This document shows, piece after piece, positions 5,658 through 6,629 of a stretch of 6,629 nt of DNA; position 1 is the first letter of the stretch, and each line of letters opens with the position of its first letter. The notes beneath the pieces are model-generated. The model saw only the letters and a program-made list of their open reading frames with translations, had not been told where the DNA came from and searched no databases. This DNA is from Clostridia bacterium (GTDB taxonomy: Bacteria > Bacillota_E > RBS10-35 > JAJYVN01). The DNA lies in contig DAHWHT010000301.1 of NCBI GenBank assembly GCA_027335515.1, forward strand, positions 1 to 6,629, written 5' to 3'. A program made the position numbers and the translations under genes.

Positions 5658-6629
5658 GTGGTTGGAACGCGGTCGGTTCGTCGGGCGGCGGGGCTGGCGC
5701 TGGTGTTTGCCGCGCTTCTCGGCGGGTGCGCCAGCCGGAGCGTGGACCCGGTGCCAACCGCGCTACCCCGCGCTCCCCGTCCGGGCCGCAGCCGCGCGCT
5801 GACGGTGGCGGTACCGGGGGATTTTCCCACGCTGGATCCGGCGGCCGCCCAGGATACGGAATCCATTTCGGCGGTGCAACTGCTGTACCAGCCGCTGTTC
5901 AGCTATGGCGCGGGCGGGCGGCTGCGCGGTCTGCTCGCGGGCCATTGGTCCTGGAACCACGCGCGGACGACGCTGACGGTCCGCCTGGCCACCGGGGCCC
6001 GTTTCTCGGACGGGCGGCCGGTCCGGCCGCAGGACGTGGTGTATTCCCTGACGCGCATGCTGCGCCGGGGCTCGCACGCGCCAGAGGCGCAGGCCTTTGC
6101 GGCGCTGCGCGGGTTTGCCGCCCTGCGCGCGGGTAAGCCCGCCTCCGGCATCGCCGTATCCGGCAGCAACGGCGTCGTCTTTCGGCTGCGGCGGCCCGTG
6201 GTGGATTTTCGCGCCTTGCTGGCCCTGCCCAGCACGGCGGTGGTGGAGCGGCGGCGCGCGCTCGTCGCAGGCGGGCAGGCCTGGTGGTTTCAGCACTCGG
6301 CGGGCAGCGGACCCTATGTGCTGGGGCGGTCACTCCCCGGCCAATCCCTCACCCTGCTGCCCAACTCCCGCTACTGGCACGGGGCGGCGCCGCAGCTGCC
6401 GGTCCGCTTTCTGATCATGAGCGCGCCGGCCCAACAACTCGCGGCGTTCGACGCGGGGCGGGTCGCCATCCTCGCGGCGCCCGCCTCGCGCGCCGTGCTG
6501 TCGGCCCGCCTGCCCGCCGGCAGCCGCGTGCTGGTCGCGCCGGATCTGGGGGTCGCCTACCTGGGCTTCAACACCTCCAAGCCGCCCTTCTCCAATCCCC
6601 TCCTGCGGCGGGCCGTGGCGCTGGCGCTG
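5658..6629 (+). CDS. Family 5 ABC transporter substrate-binding lipoprotein (peptide/nickel type), partial, C-terminus beyond window
   Basis: The frame stays open from here to the window end (324 codons). Residues 5-21 form a lipoprotein signal: a basic stretch (RSVRR), a hydrophobic stretch (AAGLALVFAALL) and the lipobox LGGC with C24 as the lipidated residue. A Pro/Arg-rich linker follows. From about residue 47 the sequence reads as an SBP_bac_5 (DppA/OppA/NikA-like) protein: LTVAVPGDFPTLDPAAAQDT, LLYQPLFSYG, TGARFSDGRPVRPQDVVYSLTRML and finally YLGFNTSKPPFSNPLLRRAV (from 301). Such proteins capture oligopeptides, nickel chelates or similar ligands outside the membrane for an ABC importer; the ligand cannot be predicted. 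No ATG is available: GTG 5658 is chosen, TTG 5655 is equally possible, and the ribosome binding site (AGGG, 5649-5652) is weak. Full-length relatives have about 500-600 residues. Transporter genes may follow to the right. Confidence 0.88.
   Translation, partial: MVGTRSVRRAAGLALVFAALLGGCASRSVDPVPTALPRAPRPGRSRALTVAVPGDFPTLDPAAAQDTESISAVQLLYQPLFSYGAGGRLRGLLAGHWSWNHARTTLTVRLATGARFSDGRPVRPQDVVYSLTRMLRRGSHAPEAQAFAALRGFAALRAGKPASGIAVSGSNGVVFRLRRPVVDFRALLALPSTAVVERRRALVAGGQAWWFQHSAGSGPYVLGRSLPGQSLTLLPNSRYWHGAAPQLPVRFLIMSAPAQQLAAFDAGRVAILAAPASRAVLSARLPAGSRVLVAPDLGVAYLGFNTSKPPFSNPLLRRAVALAL

Overview
The window is GC-rich chromosomal DNA (I estimate about two thirds G+C by eye) with compact genes, purine-rich ribosome binding sites and sigma-70/sigma-A-like promoter boxes. 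Five of the six intact or open genes appear to use GTG or TTG starts. This gene set (PspA with PspAA, HtpX with PspAB, an IS607-type element, a lone ilvD) fits a high-GC Gram-positive bacterium, either an actinobacterium or a high-GC, possibly thermophilic, Firmicute. The sequence alone does not decide between them.

Layout. Positions 1-218 (minus) hold the decayed start of an IS607-family serine recombinase gene (tnpA) that has lost its catalytic segment and changed frame. It abuts a 67-codon stump (264-467, minus) of an AAA/SMC-type ATPase that keeps its Walker A motif and ends abruptly at the element; the simplest reading is an ATPase gene broken by the insertion. Positions 468-893 hold no convincing gene but contain several inverted repeats and a 21-bp tandem duplication ahead of ilvD (894-2558, plus), a complete dihydroxy-acid dehydratase of branched-chain amino acid synthesis.

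Positions 2605-5470 form an envelope-stress module in two converging operons. Rightward, an extended -10 promoter drives pspA (2661-3365) and pspAA (3384-3653). Leftward, a near-consensus promoter (5443-5470) drives htpX (4381-5310) and pspAB (3753-4349). The two operons meet at a long, strong hairpin (3674-3711) that probably terminates transcription from both sides. PspA is expected to coat and protect the inner membrane face. HtpX is a membrane zinc protease for damaged membrane proteins. PspAA and PspAB are PspA-associated proteins of unknown biochemical role.

At the right edge, 5658-6629 (plus, continuing beyond the window) encodes the first 324 residues of a lipoprotein of the family 5 (peptide/nickel-type) ABC transporter substrate-binding proteins, transcribed divergently from htpX. 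Its initiation codon is not ATG.

No tRNA, rRNA, CRISPR array or complete mobile element was seen. The most notable points are the split convergent Psp/HtpX module, the broken IS607/ATPase junction, and the structured untranslated leader before ilvD.
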